Below, one piece after another: positions 25,038-35,836 of a stretch of DNA of 64,000 nucleotides; positions within the stretch are counted from its first letter, which is position 1, and each line of letters opens with the position of its first letter. Below the pieces are notes generated by a model. The model made no database searches, was not told where the DNA came from, and saw nothing but the letters and a program-made list of their open reading frames with translations. Made by a program: the position numbers and the translations under genes. This DNA comes from Paenibacillus glycanilyticus (lineage in GTDB: Bacteria; Bacillota; Bacilli; Paenibacillales; Paenibacillaceae), in contig NZ_BSSQ01000001.1 of the NCBI RefSeq assembly GCF_030161375.1, forward strand, positions 620,001 through 684,000, written 5' to 3'.

Positions 25038-26534
25038 TTAGCCGCGGTAAGCAACAAGCGCTTCGTTCATGCCGCGCGTTTGCGCGTATACCTGCTGATA
25101 GATGCGGAACAGACCTTTGTACGTCTCAACCGCCTCCGGTTGAGGTTCATAAGAAGCGGCATGCTTCACGAATTTGTCTGCGCAAGCTTCGAGGCTCTCG
25201 AACCAGCCGCAGCCGTAAGCTGCAAGCATTGCCGCGCCAAGGCCTGGACCCTGCTCGTTCTCAAGCGCAACAACGGTAGCGCCAAAGATATCCGCTTGCA
25301 TTTGCAGCCAGACCGGATTTTGCGCGCCGCCGCCGATGGAGACAACTTTATCAACGGTTTTGCCAACGCTGCGGAACATATCTACGGATTCGTTCAGCGA
25401 GAACGTGATCCCTTCCATTACCGCACGGGCAAAATGAATCCGTTCATGCGAGCCGTCTACGCCAATAAAGCTTGCGCGGATTGCCGGATCGGCATGTGGC
25501 GTACGTTCGCCAACAAGGTATGGCGTAAAGATCAGTCCGCCTGCGCCAGGTTTAACTTCCCCTACCCCTTGCAGCATCTCGTCAAACGATTCGTTTGGAG
25601 CAAAAGTCTTCTTGAACCAGCTCAGGCTGTAACCGGCAGCAAGCGTTACTCCCATGGCATAGAAGGAGTTCTCTTTGCCGTGGTTGAAGAAATGGACTTT
25701 GCCCTGGAAGTCTTTATCCTTGTCATTCTCGTAAGAAAGAATAACGCCGGAAGTACCGATACTCGACAACGTAAGGCCTTCGGACAAAATGCCGGCGCCA
25801 ATGGCGCCGCAAGCATTGTCGGCTCCGCCGGCAAATACTTTCGTCGAAGCTTGAAGACCCGTACGTTCTGCAATCTCAGGCAACAACGTGCCTACGAGAC
25901 CATGGGATTCTACGAGCGGAGGACAGAAGCTTGCCGGCAATTCGAATGCGGACAACACGTCGCCGCTCCACTCTTTCCCCGCAACATCAAGCAGCAAAGT
26001 GCCCGCAGCATCGGAGTAATCCATGTGCAGCTCGCCTGTCAGGGCATAACGAACATAATCTTTCGGCAGCACAAAAAGCTTCGCTTGTTCAAAGGCTTGC
26101 GGCTCGTATTGGCGAACCCACAGGATCTTCGGCAGCGTAAAACCTTCCAGAGCCGGGTTGCGCGTAATGCCAAGCAGCTTGTCGCCAAGCGTACGCTCGA
26201 TCTCGCGGCATTGCGCCGTTGTACGCGTGTCGTTCCACAGAATCGCGTTGCGTACAGGTTTGTTCTCCGCATCAAGGAGGACAAGGCCATGCATTTGCCC
26301 GGAGAAGCTAATGCCTTCGATTTGATCGGCCGCAATTCCATTAGACGAAGCCAGTTCATTCAAAGCTTCAATTGTAGCTTGCACCCAATCTTCCGCTTTT
26401 TGCTCGCTCCAGCCGGAATGCTCGTGGAACAGCGGATAGCTGCGGGATGCTTCCGCAGCTACCGTTCCGTTCTTGTCAACGAGCAGCGCCTTAACGGCGC
26501 TTGTACCTAAATCTATACCAACTACATAACTCAT
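25038..26534 (-). CDS. xylB: Xylulokinase
   Basis: A 498-residue FGGY-family sugar kinase that phosphorylates D-xylulose to xylulose-5-phosphate. VVGIDLGTSAVKALLVDKNG at the start, SGQMHGLVLLD, ILWNDTRT, the catalytic Asp in AGGADNACGAIGAG, and GGGAQNPVWLQMQAD near the end are family marks, and the sequence reads close to Bacillus XylB throughout. Two ATGs lie six bases apart; the second (26534) has the better distance from GGGAGG. It is 38 bp downstream of xylA in the same operon and has a strong terminator after it. Confidence 0.96.
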   Translation of the reverse strand: MSYVVGIDLGTSAVKALLVDKNGTVAAEASRSYPLFHEHSGWSEQKAEDWVQATIEALNELASSNGIAADQIEGISFSGQMHGLVLLDAENKPVRNAILWNDTRTTAQCREIERTLGDKLLGITRNPALEGFTLPKILWVRQYEPQAFEQAKLFVLPKDYVRYALTGELHMDYSDAAGTLLLDVAGKEWSGDVLSAFELPASFCPPLVESHGLVGTLLPEIAERTGLQASTKVFAGGADNACGAIGAGILSEGLTLSSIGTSGVILSYENDKDKDFQGKVHFFNHGKENSFYAMGVTLAAGYSLSWFKKTFAPNESFDEMLQGVGEVKPGAGGLIFTPYLVGERTPHADPAIRASFIGVDGSHERIHFARAVMEGITFSLNESVDMFRSVGKTVDKVVSIGGGAQNPVWLQMQADIFGATVVALENEQGPGLGAAMLAAYGCGWFESLEACADKFVKHAASYEPQPEAVETYKGLFRIYQQVYAQTRGMNEALVAYRG

Positions 26535-26572
26535 TGACATAATCCTCCCGTTGCCTAAGTTAATCTCAGCAA

Positions 26573-27886
26573 TTAAACGCTGAAGATAACTTCGCTGAGC
26601 ATCAGTCTCATGCGCTCTTGTTTGCCGGATTTGTTAACGATTGCGTTGTTTTGCAAAGCGTAAGCTTCCAGGGAAGCCAGGGATGCTTTGCCTGCAACAA
26701 CATCAGCGCCGATGCCGGACTTGAAGCTGCTGTAACGGTCTTCAACGATGTTGTCGAAGATTCTTTCTTCGATCAGCTTTGCAGCTGCTTTCAGACCCCA
26801 AGCGAAGGAATCCATACCAGCGATGTGAGCAAGGAAGAGATCCTCAGCTTCGAACGAACCGCGACGTACTTTCGCGTCGAAGTTAACGCCACCGCGAGTC
26901 AGACCGCCAGCTTTCAGAACTTCAAACATAGTCAGTGTAGTCGAGTACAGGTCAGTTGGGAATTCATCCGTATCCCAGCCGAGCAACAGGTCGCCTTGGT
27001 TCGCGTCAAGGGAGCCCAGCATGCCGTTGATTGCAGCCGTACGGATCTCGTGCTCGAAAGTATGGCCGGCAAGCGTTGCATGGTTCGCTTCAAGGTTCAG
27101 CTTGAAGTAGTCTTTCAGGCCGTATTTTTGAAGGAATGCAATTGTTGTTGCAGAGTCGAAATCGTATTGGTGTTTAGTAGGCTCTTTTGGCTTAGGCTCG
27201 ATCAGGAATTGCGCGTCGAAGCCGATTTCTTTTGCATAAGCGATTGCCATATGGTACAGGCGAGCCAGGTTGTCGAGCTCGAAGCCCATGTCGGTGTTCA
27301 GAAGGTTCTCGTAACCTTCGCGGCCGCCCCAGAATACATAGTTTTCTGCGCCAAGTTCTTTACCAACTTCAAGGCCTTTTTTCAGTTGCGCGCCAGCGTA
27401 AGCGTATACGTCAGCGTTGCAAGTTGTGCCAGCGCCATGTACATAACGCGGGTTCGAGAACATGTTTACAGTATTCCACAGCAATTTCTTGCCGGATTGT
27501 TGTTGCTGGTCTTTCAGCATAGCGACGATAACGTCGAGGTTTTTGTTCGATTCTTGCAGCGTAGCACCTTCAGGAGCGATATCCACATCATGGAACGCGT
27601 AGAACGGCGCGCCGATTTTGTCCAAGAATTCGAAGTTAGCTTCTACGCGAGCTTTCGAACGGTCAAGTCCGTCGAATTTGTCCCAGCCGCGGAACATCGT
27701 TGCGTTACCAAACGGGTCAGTACCGTTAGCGTTAAACGTGTGCCAGTAAGCAACCGCGAAGCGAAGATGCTCTTCCATTGTTTTGCCCAGAACCACTTGG
27801 TTTGGATCGTAATGTTTGAATGCAAGCGGATTGTCGGAACCTTTACCTTCGAATTGGATCTTGCCGATGTTAGCGAAATACGTCAT
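26573..27886 (-). CDS. xylA: Xylose isomerase
   Basis: A 437-residue TIM-barrel enzyme that converts D-xylose to D-xylulose. The catalytic His is in [14 protein letters not shown], and metal ligands are in [35 protein letters not shown] and [19 protein letters not shown]. The ATG at 27886 lies behind AAAGGAGGATATTC, so a longer in-frame start is rejected. It is the first gene of the xylAB operon. Expression is controlled by XylR at xylO and by CcpA at the cre in its leader. Confidence 0.97.
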   Translation of the reverse strand: MTYFANIGKIQFEGKGSDNPLAFKHYDPNQVVLGKTMEEHLRFAVAYWHTFNANGTDPFGNATMFRGWDKFDGLDRSKARVEANFEFLDKIGAPFYAFHDVDIAPEGATLQESNKNLDVIVAMLKDQQQQSGKKLLWNTVNMFSNPRYVHGAGTTCNADVYAYAGAQLKKGLEVGKELGAENYVFWGGREGYENLLNTDMGFELDNLARLYHMAIAYAKEIGFDAQFLIEPKPKEPTKHQYDFDSATTIAFLQKYGLKDYFKLNLEANHATLAGHTFEHEIRTAAINGMLGSLDANQGDLLLGWDTDEFPTDLYSTTLTMFEVLKAGGLTRGGVNFDAKVRRGSFEAEDLFLAHIAGMDSFAWGLKAAAKLIEERIFDNIVEDRYSSFKSGIGADVVAGKASLASLEAYALQNNAIVNKSGKQERMRLMLSEVIFSV

Positions 27887-27952
27887 GGGATGAATATCCT
27901 CCTTTAAGATGTACGAGTATAAGTTCAATTGTCTCGTTAGCTAGTTGAGTCA

Positions 27953-27966
27953 TGAAAACGCTCACC
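27953..27966 (-). promoter_or_regulatory. cre site in the xylA leader
   Basis: TGAAAACGCTCACC matches the cre consensus TGWAANCGNTNWCA except for the last base. It lies just downstream of the xylA -10, where CcpA acts as a roadblock or blocks initiation. Confidence 0.65.
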
Positions 27967-27969
27967 AAT

Positions 27970-28013
27970 AATATAGCACGGGTAACTTAGTTTGTCTATT
28001 AAACAAACTAAGT
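27970..28013 (-). promoter_or_regulatory. xylA promoter overlapped by the XylR operator xylO
   Basis: On the minus strand TAGACA (complement at 27993-27998) and TATATT (27970-27975) are spaced 17 bp. The -35 sits inside an 11-bp inverted repeat, ACTTAGTTTGT-N7-ACAAACTAAGT (27985-28013), the classical xylO sequence. XylR binding would block polymerase until xylose is present. Confidence 0.85.
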
Positions 28014-28101
28014 TTTTATGTTAAAATATTTACAACAGCCACATGCGTGGGAATTCTGATACAATAGGCTGAATGGACGACATGGACGGAGGCAATTGCA
28101 G

Positions 28102-29265
28102 TTGAAAGTAACGACGACAGGCGATTTGACCCTTATAAAAAAAATAAATACATCCATCGTACTAGAAGCTGTACTGAAAAACGCTCCCCTATCGCGGGCG
28201 CAAATATCCGAGCTTACGGGGCTGAACAAAGCAACTGTCTCCAATTTGGTTCAAGATTTGATAGACAGTGATCTCATATTAGAGATTGGTCCCGGGGAAT
28301 CAAGCGGCGGCCGTAAACCGGTTATGCTCTTGTTTAACGGCAAAGCTGGTTACGCCGTAGGCATCGACCTTGGCGTCAACTACATTCGTGGTGTACTTTC
28401 CGACCTTGAAGGCAATGTTGTTGCCGAATTGCAACGCAGCCTCAAGAAACATCAGCTTGAGTTTACCCTTAAGGAACTTGTTCAATGTATAGAAGAACTA
28501 ATTGGCAAAGCGCCGCTTAGTCCCTATGGTATTGTAGGAATCGGCATCGGCGTGCCCGGCATTGTAGATGATCAAGGTTCGATTTTGTTTGCGCCCAACC
28601 TCGAGTGGCAAGATGTCGAGATGCAGCGATTGCTGGAGGAGCGGTTCCAGCTTCCGGTTACCATAGATAATGAAGCAAACGCCGGCGCGCAAGGCGAGCA
28701 GAAATACGGAATCGGACGCGGGATCGCCCATCAGATCTATGTCAGCGTTGGGATTGGTATTGGTACGGGGATTATTCTTAATAAGGAATTATATAAAGGA
28801 GCAACCGGCTTCTCCGGCGAGCTTGGGCACTTATCCATTGAATTTAACGGCAAGCCATGCCGTTGCGGGAATGAAGGCTGCTGGGAGCTTTATGCTTCGG
28901 AAAATGCCCTGCTCGAGCAAGCTGCTCCGCTTGGCTTTGACAGTCTGGAGGAGCTGCTTGAAGCGGCGGATGCAGGTAACGAAGAAGTACGCGCGTTGTT
29001 CCATAAGATCGGCGAGTATATGGGCGCGGGCATCTCGAATATCGTCAACGTGTTTAATCCGGATGTCGTCATCATCGGCAACCGAATGAGCCGTGCGGAA
29101 GCCTGGCTTGAGGATGCCGTACAGAACTCGGTTGCTAGGAGAACTCTGCCCTATCACCGCGAGCGGCTGAAGATTCTGTTCGCCGAACTGCAAGACCAGT
29201 CCGCCGTACGAGGCGCCGCGTATTATGCGATCAGCAAGTTTTTTACGAAGATAAAAAGCGGTTAA
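28102..29265 (+). CDS. xylR: Xylose operon repressor XylR (ROK family)
   Basis: About 387 residues. An N-terminal winged HTH (APLSRAQISELTGLNKATVS) is followed by a ROK domain with the sugar-kinase-like motif VGIDLGVNYIRGVLSDLEG, VGIGIGTGIILN, ELGHLSIEFNG and the zinc motif CRCGNEGCWE. Without xylose it binds xylO and shuts off xylAB. The start is probably the TTG at 28102 (9 bp after GGAGG) rather than the TTG at 28096, which is too close. It is divergent from xylA across the shared operator, the usual Bacillus arrangement. Confidence 0.94.
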   Translation: MKVTTTGDLTLIKKINTSIVLEAVLKNAPLSRAQISELTGLNKATVSNLVQDLIDSDLILEIGPGESSGGRKPVMLLFNGKAGYAVGIDLGVNYIRGVLSDLEGNVVAELQRSLKKHQLEFTLKELVQCIEELIGKAPLSPYGIVGIGIGVPGIVDDQGSILFAPNLEWQDVEMQRLLEERFQLPVTIDNEANAGAQGEQKYGIGRGIAHQIYVSVGIGIGTGIILNKELYKGATGFSGELGHLSIEFNGKPCRCGNEGCWELYASENALLEQAAPLGFDSLEELLEAADAGNEEVRALFHKIGEYMGAGISNIVNVFNPDVVIIGNRMSRAEAWLEDAVQNSVARRTLPYHRERLKILFAELQDQSAVRGAAYYAISKFFTKIKSG

Positions 29266-29276
29266 ACCAAGTGGAC

Positions 29277-29355
29277 AAGACCCTGACAGGGTCTTATCGC
29301 CTCCGCCCATTTGCCCCGAACAAGCAATAAGACCCTCGCGGGGTCTTATTGCTTG
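29277..29355 (+). terminator. Tandem hairpins ending xylR
   Basis: A short hairpin (AAGACCC-TGACA-GGGTCTT, 29277-29295) and a perfect 15-bp hairpin (CAAGCAATAAGACCC / GGGTCTTATTGCTTG, 29321-29355) share the same core. The second is followed on the plus strand by TTTGCTATTATTT. They separate xylR from the convergent giant gene. Confidence 0.7.
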
Positions 29356-29362
29356 TTTGCTA

Positions 29363-32300
29363 TTATTTCAATCGATGTACGCCTACGATATCGTACACGT
29401 TGCCTTCGATTTGCACCGTTACGGAATCCCGCTTCACAACCCCATTATTATAGTAAGCCGTGAATTCGAACGTAAGCGGTCCTTTTCTCAGCTCGGAGAA
29501 CGAAGCTTCCCAAAGCTCGCCTTGCCAATTGGAGCGAGAGGTATTCGTTGAAGCCAGTGTTGCGGAGTTGTTCTTCATCGCGACTTCAACCCGGTCAGCC
29601 TTCGTTGCCGTTCCGGTGTTTGTTGTTGTTGCGGACAAGAGGAACTTTTCTCCCGCCCAGAACACATTATACCCTCGCGGTGAATCCTCTCTGCCGCTCT
29701 TCTCCAAGTTAAATTCCTTGCGGTGCTCATCCCATTGCTCTGTGTGCTTTACGTACCCTGTTAATCCTAGCGCCAGCACTTTTATTGTTTTTTCCGTTTG
29801 CACCGTTTCCATGCCGTCGCTAACGGTGAGCTGCATCGTCCAATCTCCCGTTTCGGTCATTCGATAGCTTGGCCCCGTAGTTGGATAAGGGACATTAAAC
29901 GTATAGCTAAAGTTCCGAATAACGCCGCTTGGACTGGTCAACTTATAGGAAACAGCCAGATCGTTATTGTCCGGATCGGTTGCCAGCGAGGTGAAAGCAA
30001 CGGTATCTCCTTCATAGACAGGTTTTGGAGACCAGTCAAAATCTGCGGCAGGCGGGCGGTTCGTTGTGAAATAAATATATTGGTATTCGCCCATATTCCC
30101 CGCGACGTCCCAGTCCACAACCATCAGCCGGTATTTCGCACCTGTTACCAGTCCTTCAACCGTGTAGCTGGTCGACCCATTCGATAACGGAATACTATAC
30201 TCCGCTGTTCCGTTGTTGTTCAAATCAATATTGATCGTTGAACCGTCATCGTTAACTTTTTGCATATAAAATGCTCTTGTCGCATGACCCGATGACGGCG
30301 CCGTGTCGCTAAACGGATTAAACATCACTTTTACCGAATTTGGCTTGATGTCCAGACGCTCCTCCGTATCATCCGGCGGAACCGTATCTACAAAGAAGTA
30401 CCCATTCTCTGAATAACCGCCCCATGCCATGGCATCATTTGCTCGTGCACGCCAGTTATGCAGCCCCTCCTGCAGAGCAGATGGCGTATAAGCCGTTGCG
30501 CTAATAGCGTTATTCGTATCAATCACAAGGTCGCCCGTGGGATTATAGAAAATCTCATAGTCCACTCTAGATACCAGCTGTCCATCTACATCGGATACGG
30601 CTACCTTCAATAATGGCCTGTTATTATTCGTATACATCGGCTCTGAAGCTTTTGGGCCATTGAAGGTAAGCAGATGCGTTACAGGAGGCGTATTCAAGAT
30701 GAAATATACGATGTTGCTGTCATCCGACCAGTAGCCTTTGGAGTAGACTCGGCCTTGCACTTTTACTTTTCTGCCCTGTTGAATGTTCTCATCAAGAACA
30801 AAAGAGGTGTCATCGCCAGGGTAGGTTCCTTCCATGATAGCCGCCCCGTTGTCCACATAGGACACTTTGAGATAGAACTGCTCCTGCGGATCATGATCTT
30901 CATCGCTGTATGTCCATCGCAATGTTGGCTCGCTGGCCAGCAAAGTTGGACTCGTTAACGTTCCGCTAGGATAAGTAATGTTCATCTGCGGCCGATGCTG
31001 ATTGGCTTGCGGAAGGGCATCTTTATACACCCGTGTCTCAACCCAATAGGACCACACGCCAAAACCGTCTTGCACTTGTTCTTGAATGATCAGTTCTACG
31101 CCAGGTCGAGTATATAACTCCCTCTCTCCGGCCGTCCACGCCGCTTCATCTGCCCACCTTGTCCGGAACTTCCGGTCTGCCAAGTAATCCGGGATATCCG
31201 GATCGTAGGAAGTGTCATAGGTTGAATAATCGAGCGTTTCTCCTTCCGGATACACAATGCCCGTAAACCGGACATCCGGCTCAGCAACTGGGCGGCGATG
31301 CACATAGAGCTGTTTGGTTACCGGTTCCGACCACTGTTCGTACTCTTCCATGCCCGGATTATCTTTTGCCTTAAACGAAATATCATAAAGGCCCGGCTTG
31401 TCCAGAGACGAGAGCGCCTCATCGAAAGATTCCCCGTCATATTCACTCAGACCAAGCGAGTTGGAGAAATAATCCGGATCATGCTCATAACCCCATTCTT
31501 CCTCGGCTTCTAGATCTTTTTCGATATCATCAAAAAGCTTGTCATACTTAATCGCTTCGCCAACGAGAACGGATTGATGGGTCTCCTCGATGTAATAGTC
31601 ACCATAGTTTTTCACCTTCACATCGCTAAACTTCGCTTGCTGCTGCCCAATAGACATGAGGCCTACTGACCCTTTGCCATATGTTTTGTCTGAAATTTCA
31701 ATTAATTCGGCATGATTAATAGATACGCGCAAAGTTCCATTGCTTGCTTCCAGTTCAAACGGGTACGTAATAAATGGCGATCTTGGGTAATTTACTGATT
31801 GAAGAATCGTTTTGGTGCCGGCTACAACTTTGAATAAGATCAGCTTGTCCTTCGTCCATTCGGCTGCGTACATGTTTTTCCCGTCCTGAATGTGAATCGC
31901 AGCGCCAACCGGCTTATCATTCGCCACGTCATTAACGGCAACATTGAAGGAAAGACGATCGTTCTTCAGCTTAACAGCCGGATCATACCATAAGCCTGCC
32001 CATGAGGAATCGATGATTTCCACGGTGTTATCGTCAACTTTTTTCGGAAATCCACTTCCACCGTTCGCTGGCACAAAAGGAAATACATAGTATCCTTTAT
32101 CTGCATTACTGTACGGAGTAAAGAAATAGATCGATCCATCCGGCATGATTTGTGACGACTGATTAAAATCTTTTGTTGTAGACATCTGAGGCATTCCATT
32201 AGAGAGTGTTTTGCTTACAAATTTTCTTGTAGATGTGCCTTCCGCAATCGTAATGTTTGCCATGACGTTTTGAGTGGGGTAGTTATCCGCAACATACAAA

Positions 32301-35300
32301 CCAGGAACTATCATTTTGCCGTCTGGCGTCCCGAAGGTCTTATAGTTGGTTACCGTTGTTTGCTGACCAGTGCCATCATTAATGGAATAGTTATTTCCGG
32401 CCTTATCGTAGATGCGCGATTTCGTATTGTAGGTACCAGCGGTAAATACACTACCGTCCGTCCTTACTAACGGCGTGCCTACCCCTTCAATAGATTTATA
32501 ACTAAACTTGCCGCAATACATTCCGCAGTCTTGCCAATTTTCAAGTGAGCCTCCGCCGGTATTGGTTAATGTACCATGCGTCTGATCGAACCTGACGACT
32601 TGAAATCCAACGCTCATGGTTGTCGTTGATCCCGCGTAATAATCGCCTCTATTAAAATAAAGATATTTGTAGTGGGTGTTAGGATCATAAGTATTCACCC
32701 AATCATCGCTTGCGGTTACAAAGGAGTCTTCTCCTTTGGAGTAGCCTACCCTCATCGAGCTCAACAACGCTTTATCCGAATCGACAGCTATTAAATAATC
32801 ATTGCTTCCATCCCACGTCGTTTCTGCGATATACGTCATATAAAAGTCGCCATCCGAGTCTATCGTCCCTCTGAACCGTTGTAAAAAAGTCGGAATATAA
32901 GCTTCTTTCTCTCTCGATAGGTTCCAAGCGACCGAATTAGAAACGGTATCTATCTTCGCAACGTTTACTTGTATGGACGTCCTGTTATCCGGCCGAGTTA
33001 CGTAAGCTAAATAAATAGATTTACCGTTCTCCGTAACCTCAAAGTATTGAACACTTGCTATCGGATCCGTTACAGGAAGCTTATATTGCCCCGTTACATC
33101 TCCTTGATTGTTAAATCTGGTTATATCGATGCCCGTAAGGTCGGTCTTCTGAAAATAGAAATTTTCCGATTTATCGACTCCTAGATATAAATAATTTTCC
33201 TCAAATGGCATGGAAAATCTGCGTAGTTCAGTCCCTGTGTTGGCTTCCCTTTCTATTGCGAACGCTGTTCCAGCAGGTCCTGCATACGAACTATTTCCTT
33301 CTAATGTATAGATCCGATGTCCTCCATAAAGACGCGGAATAATGGTGCCCGAAGTTAATAACCAAGGATTCAAAGGAGTAATATCCGAAGCCAAGTTATA
33401 TTTGGATCTCCCGTTTGAACCAAGACCCATATTCGGGAAATTAATAAAGAAGTCTGCATATATAGCTTTTTTCGTAAGCAACGAAGCATTTGATGCTTGC
33501 CATCCCGTGCTGTTGTTCGCATCCAGCGAATATGGCTTAATCAACTTCCATGAACGCATGATAGATTCGCCCGTATACGCCAAATCTTCCGGCTGGCTGT
33601 CGCCCCCTTGCTCAGGTTGCTGTGTAAGGCCTGACACATCGAAATCTACATAAGGCGCATAATTCAACACATTTGTTGCGGCTACTCCTGAATCTGCAGA
33701 GAGGCCATAATCTTCAATTACCTTCGCTCTATACTGCCTCTTTCCAACTGTTGTGTACGTGATCGGATATGTATCCTGATAGGCTCCTGAATAAATAATA
33801 GTCCATGGCTCTTCCTCATAATTACCGTCGTTATCATGATCATACCGTTCTTCAAGCTGCATGTCGGTAATTGTATCGCCGTCTACGCTTTCCGCATCAA
33901 TAAAGATCATGGACTCGTTGAAACGATACGTTTGTTCGGGAGCCATTAAGTTAACAATAGGGGGCTGGTCAGGGACAACTTCGAGAAGATGCTTCCCCCA
34001 TTCGCTCTCGCGGCCTTGGGAGTCAAATACTTTGCCTTCAATAGAATAATTGCCGAGATTCGCAGGACCTTTCGCAGGCCATCCGTCTGTATAGCCAGCT
34101 TCTCCGACCTTTTTGTAGCGCATTTGGTTTTTGGAAAAATCAATCGTAATTCCGCGACTTGCTAACGGTGTGTATGAATTGAGCAAATGAAATACATTTG
34201 CGAAGTCTCTTCCTTGAATGACCTTGGACGGCCCCGTTACAACAGCAACCGGTTTTGGGTCAATAACTTGAAGAGTAGCAGTATCTTGTCTAGTCTCCGT
34301 ACCGTTGGACACCGTGATCTTAGCCGTATAAAAACCTGGCTTATCAAATTTCACATCGGGATAGCGGTATTGGCTACTATCGGTTATTACTTCCTGCAAG
34401 TTGCTTGAGAATGTCCAACTCATGGAGGTATAGCCATCAGAGTTATTATTTAGCGTTGATTGTTCTCCATTGATGATGGTGTTAGGGATAAACTCGATAT
34501 CTGCCGTAACCGGTGGTGCCGGCGGAGGAGTTGGTGTTCCTCCCGGGTCCGGAGTGGACGTGCCCGGCCTAACAACCGTAGTTGAACATTCAATCGGCTG
34601 CTCGGCTGTTGTGCCATCGGTAAAGTTGATCCGAGCACGCATCACCCATGTTTCGATGTAAGTGTCTGCACCGTCCAGTTTGGACTTCGATATTGTGAAA
34701 TTGAATTTCTGAGTGATCTTGTCTAGCCCATACCCGACAGTTGATGTTGTGTACTGGCTGCCGTCAGTGGCTCGACCGTAAACCGTCCAGTTCTTGACGG
34801 TTTTTGTTCCTTTGCCCGCGAGCTCGGCGGTCAAAGTTGCCGTGACGGGAATATCCTTGTCGGCAAAAGTAATCGTGTCCGGCTCAGCCGTGCAATCGCA
34901 AGTTACGGTTGGCGTGTCGGGAGTAGGGATCGGTTCGTAGGTAACTCGGACTTCGCCTTCGTAGTAGTAGGTCTCGGCGGACCATTCCAAAGCCGTCTGC
35001 ATTAAATATCTTTGTGCAATTGCATTACCAGAGCATCCTGAACAAGTGTCTTCATCAAGATAGGTGCTTTTTATTGGGGGTATAGCGACAGTAAGCTGGC
35101 CTTTGCCTGTCATTCCCTTTCCCTTACTCTCAACTCGATGTTGTCCTCTTCCGATTGGTGTTGCCTTGATTACAGCAACAGAATCTTGAATTAATCCTGT
35201 TTTATAGACACTGCTACCATCAATCGGAGAAGTGAAGTAAACAGGCGGGTCTACTCCATCACTAATAGCTTTAATCCATCCATCGCTCGCTCTAAGATTA

Positions 35301-35836
35301 CTGCTGATAGTTATTCCATTATCATCTTTTGCTGGTAATAAACCAGGACATGTTGATAGATTTCCGCTCCAACAAGCATCTCCTAATCGAGGCGTTACGT
35401 TATATGGTCCAACCTTGTTACCTTCAATTACCCACTGTTTTCCATTAGCTCTTCGATTTATTACAGCATACATATCGGACTGTAGACCAGTAGCAATAAC
35501 TTTGATTTTTGTTCCTTTAATCTTACTCAACAGTAATTTACTACTTGTAACGGATCCTGTTGTCTGCTGCGTTAGTTTTAGCTTCCCGTTATTATCTGCG
35601 ACCATCATCCATAATTGATAAGACTTAGGTTTATATCCGGATGGCACTGTTAAATCTATTACAAAATTAGATAATAAAGAATTTGCATTATATTTTTCGC
35701 TAGCCTTAAAAGATACGGTTTCTGTTTTAATACTGGTCAATTCGTTAGCTGCACTGGCCTTCAATTGAAAGTTAAAGATGCTACATATTAATGCTAAGAT
35801 AAGAATCTGTGATAGTATCCTAGTTAATGTGCCCAA
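29363..35836 (-). CDS. Giant secreted PKD/FN3-type multi-domain surface protein
   Basis: A 2157-residue protein with an N-terminal signal peptide (hydrophobic core ILSQILILALICSIF, cleavage near KASAA). It reads as a chain of beta-sandwich modules. PKD-like domains lie at about 440-540 and 1950-2060 (PVYEGDTVAFTSLATDPDNN). There is a propeller-like repeat region around 800-1250 (YLYLGVDKSENFYFQKTDL) and a concanavalin-like DUF1080/LamG module near 1340-1400. Ig/FN3-type modules follow toward the C-terminus. Its TTG start lies inside the last codons of the upstream SLH gene (13-bp overlap), so the two proteins are made together. No enzyme motif was found. It is likely an adhesin or scaffold anchored through the SLH partner. 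Confidence 0.82.
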   Translation of the reverse strand: MGTLTRILSQILILALICSIFNFQLKASAANELTSIKTETVSFKASEKYNANSLLSNFVIDLTVPSGYKPKSYQLWMMVADNNGKLKLTQQTTGSVTSSKLLLSKIKGTKIKVIATGLQSDMYAVINRRANGKQWVIEGNKVGPYNVTPRLGDACWSGNLSTCPGLLPAKDDNGITISSNLRASDGWIKAISDGVDPPVYFTSPIDGSSVYKTGLIQDSVAVIKATPIGRGQHRVESKGKGMTGKGQLTVAIPPIKSTYLDEDTCSGCSGNAIAQRYLMQTALEWSAETYYYEGEVRVTYEPIPTPDTPTVTCDCTAEPDTITFADKDIPVTATLTAELAGKGTKTVKNWTVYGRATDGSQYTTSTVGYGLDKITQKFNFTISKSKLDGADTYIETWVMRARINFTDGTTAEQPIECSTTVVRPGTSTPDPGGTPTPPPAPPVTADIEFIPNTIINGEQSTLNNNSDGYTSMSWTFSSNLQEVITDSSQYRYPDVKFDKPGFYTAKITVSNGTETRQDTATLQVIDPKPVAVVTGPSKVIQGRDFANVFHLLNSYTPLASRGITIDFSKNQMRYKKVGEAGYTDGWPAKGPANLGNYSIEGKVFDSQGRESEWGKHLLEVVPDQPPIVNLMAPEQTYRFNESMIFIDAESVDGDTITDMQLEERYDHDNDGNYEEEPWTIIYSGAYQDTYPITYTTVGKRQYRAKVIEDYGLSADSGVAATNVLNYAPYVDFDVSGLTQQPEQGGDSQPEDLAYTGESIMRSWKLIKPYSLDANNSTGWQASNASLLTKKAIYADFFINFPNMGLGSNGRSKYNLASDITPLNPWLLTSGTIIPRLYGGHRIYTLEGNSSYAGPAGTAFAIEREANTGTELRRFSMPFEENYLYLGVDKSENFYFQKTDLTGIDITRFNNQGDVTGQYKLPVTDPIASVQYFEVTENGKSIYLAYVTRPDNRTSIQVNVAKIDTVSNSVAWNLSREKEAYIPTFLQRFRGTIDSDGDFYMTYIAETTWDGSNDYLIAVDSDKALLSSMRVGYSKGEDSFVTASDDWVNTYDPNTHYKYLYFNRGDYYAGSTTTMSVGFQVVRFDQTHGTLTNTGGGSLENWQDCGMYCGKFSYKSIEGVGTPLVRTDGSVFTAGTYNTKSRIYDKAGNNYSINDGTGQQTTVTNYKTFGTPDGKMIVPGLYVADNYPTQNVMANITIAEGTSTRKFVSKTLSNGMPQMSTTKDFNQSSQIMPDGSIYFFTPYSNADKGYYVFPFVPANGGSGFPKKVDDNTVEIIDSSWAGLWYDPAVKLKNDRLSFNVAVNDVANDKPVGAAIHIQDGKNMYAAEWTKDKLILFKVVAGTKTILQSVNYPRSPFITYPFELEASNGTLRVSINHAELIEISDKTYGKGSVGLMSIGQQQAKFSDVKVKNYGDYYIEETHQSVLVGEAIKYDKLFDDIEKDLEAEEEWGYEHDPDYFSNSLGLSEYDGESFDEALSSLDKPGLYDISFKAKDNPGMEEYEQWSEPVTKQLYVHRRPVAEPDVRFTGIVYPEGETLDYSTYDTSYDPDIPDYLADRKFRTRWADEAAWTAGERELYTRPGVELIIQEQVQDGFGVWSYWVETRVYKDALPQANQHRPQMNITYPSGTLTSPTLLASEPTLRWTYSDEDHDPQEQFYLKVSYVDNGAAIMEGTYPGDDTSFVLDENIQQGRKVKVQGRVYSKGYWSDDSNIVYFILNTPPVTHLLTFNGPKASEPMYTNNNRPLLKVAVSDVDGQLVSRVDYEIFYNPTGDLVIDTNNAISATAYTPSALQEGLHNWRARANDAMAWGGYSENGYFFVDTVPPDDTEERLDIKPNSVKVMFNPFSDTAPSSGHATRAFYMQKVNDDGSTINIDLNNNGTAEYSIPLSNGSTSYTVEGLVTGAKYRLMVVDWDVAGNMGEYQYIYFTTNRPPAADFDWSPKPVYEGDTVAFTSLATDPDNNDLAVSYKLTSPSGVIRNFSYTFNVPYPTTGPSYRMTETGDWTMQLTVSDGMETVQTEKTIKVLALGLTGYVKHTEQWDEHRKEFNLEKSGREDSPRGYNVFWAGEKFLLSATTTNTGTATKADRVEVAMKNNSATLASTNTSRSNWQGELWEASFSELRKGPLTFEFTAYYNNGVVKRDSVTVQIEGNVYDIVGVHRLK

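Noticed and set aside
25080..26510. Long plus-strand open frame opposite xylB
   Set aside because: A shadow of the xylulokinase gene; the protein read from it has no recognisable domain and no ribosome binding site.
26618..27907. Long plus-strand open frame opposite xylA
   Set aside because: A shadow of the xylose isomerase gene; cysteine- and valine-rich nonsense composition.
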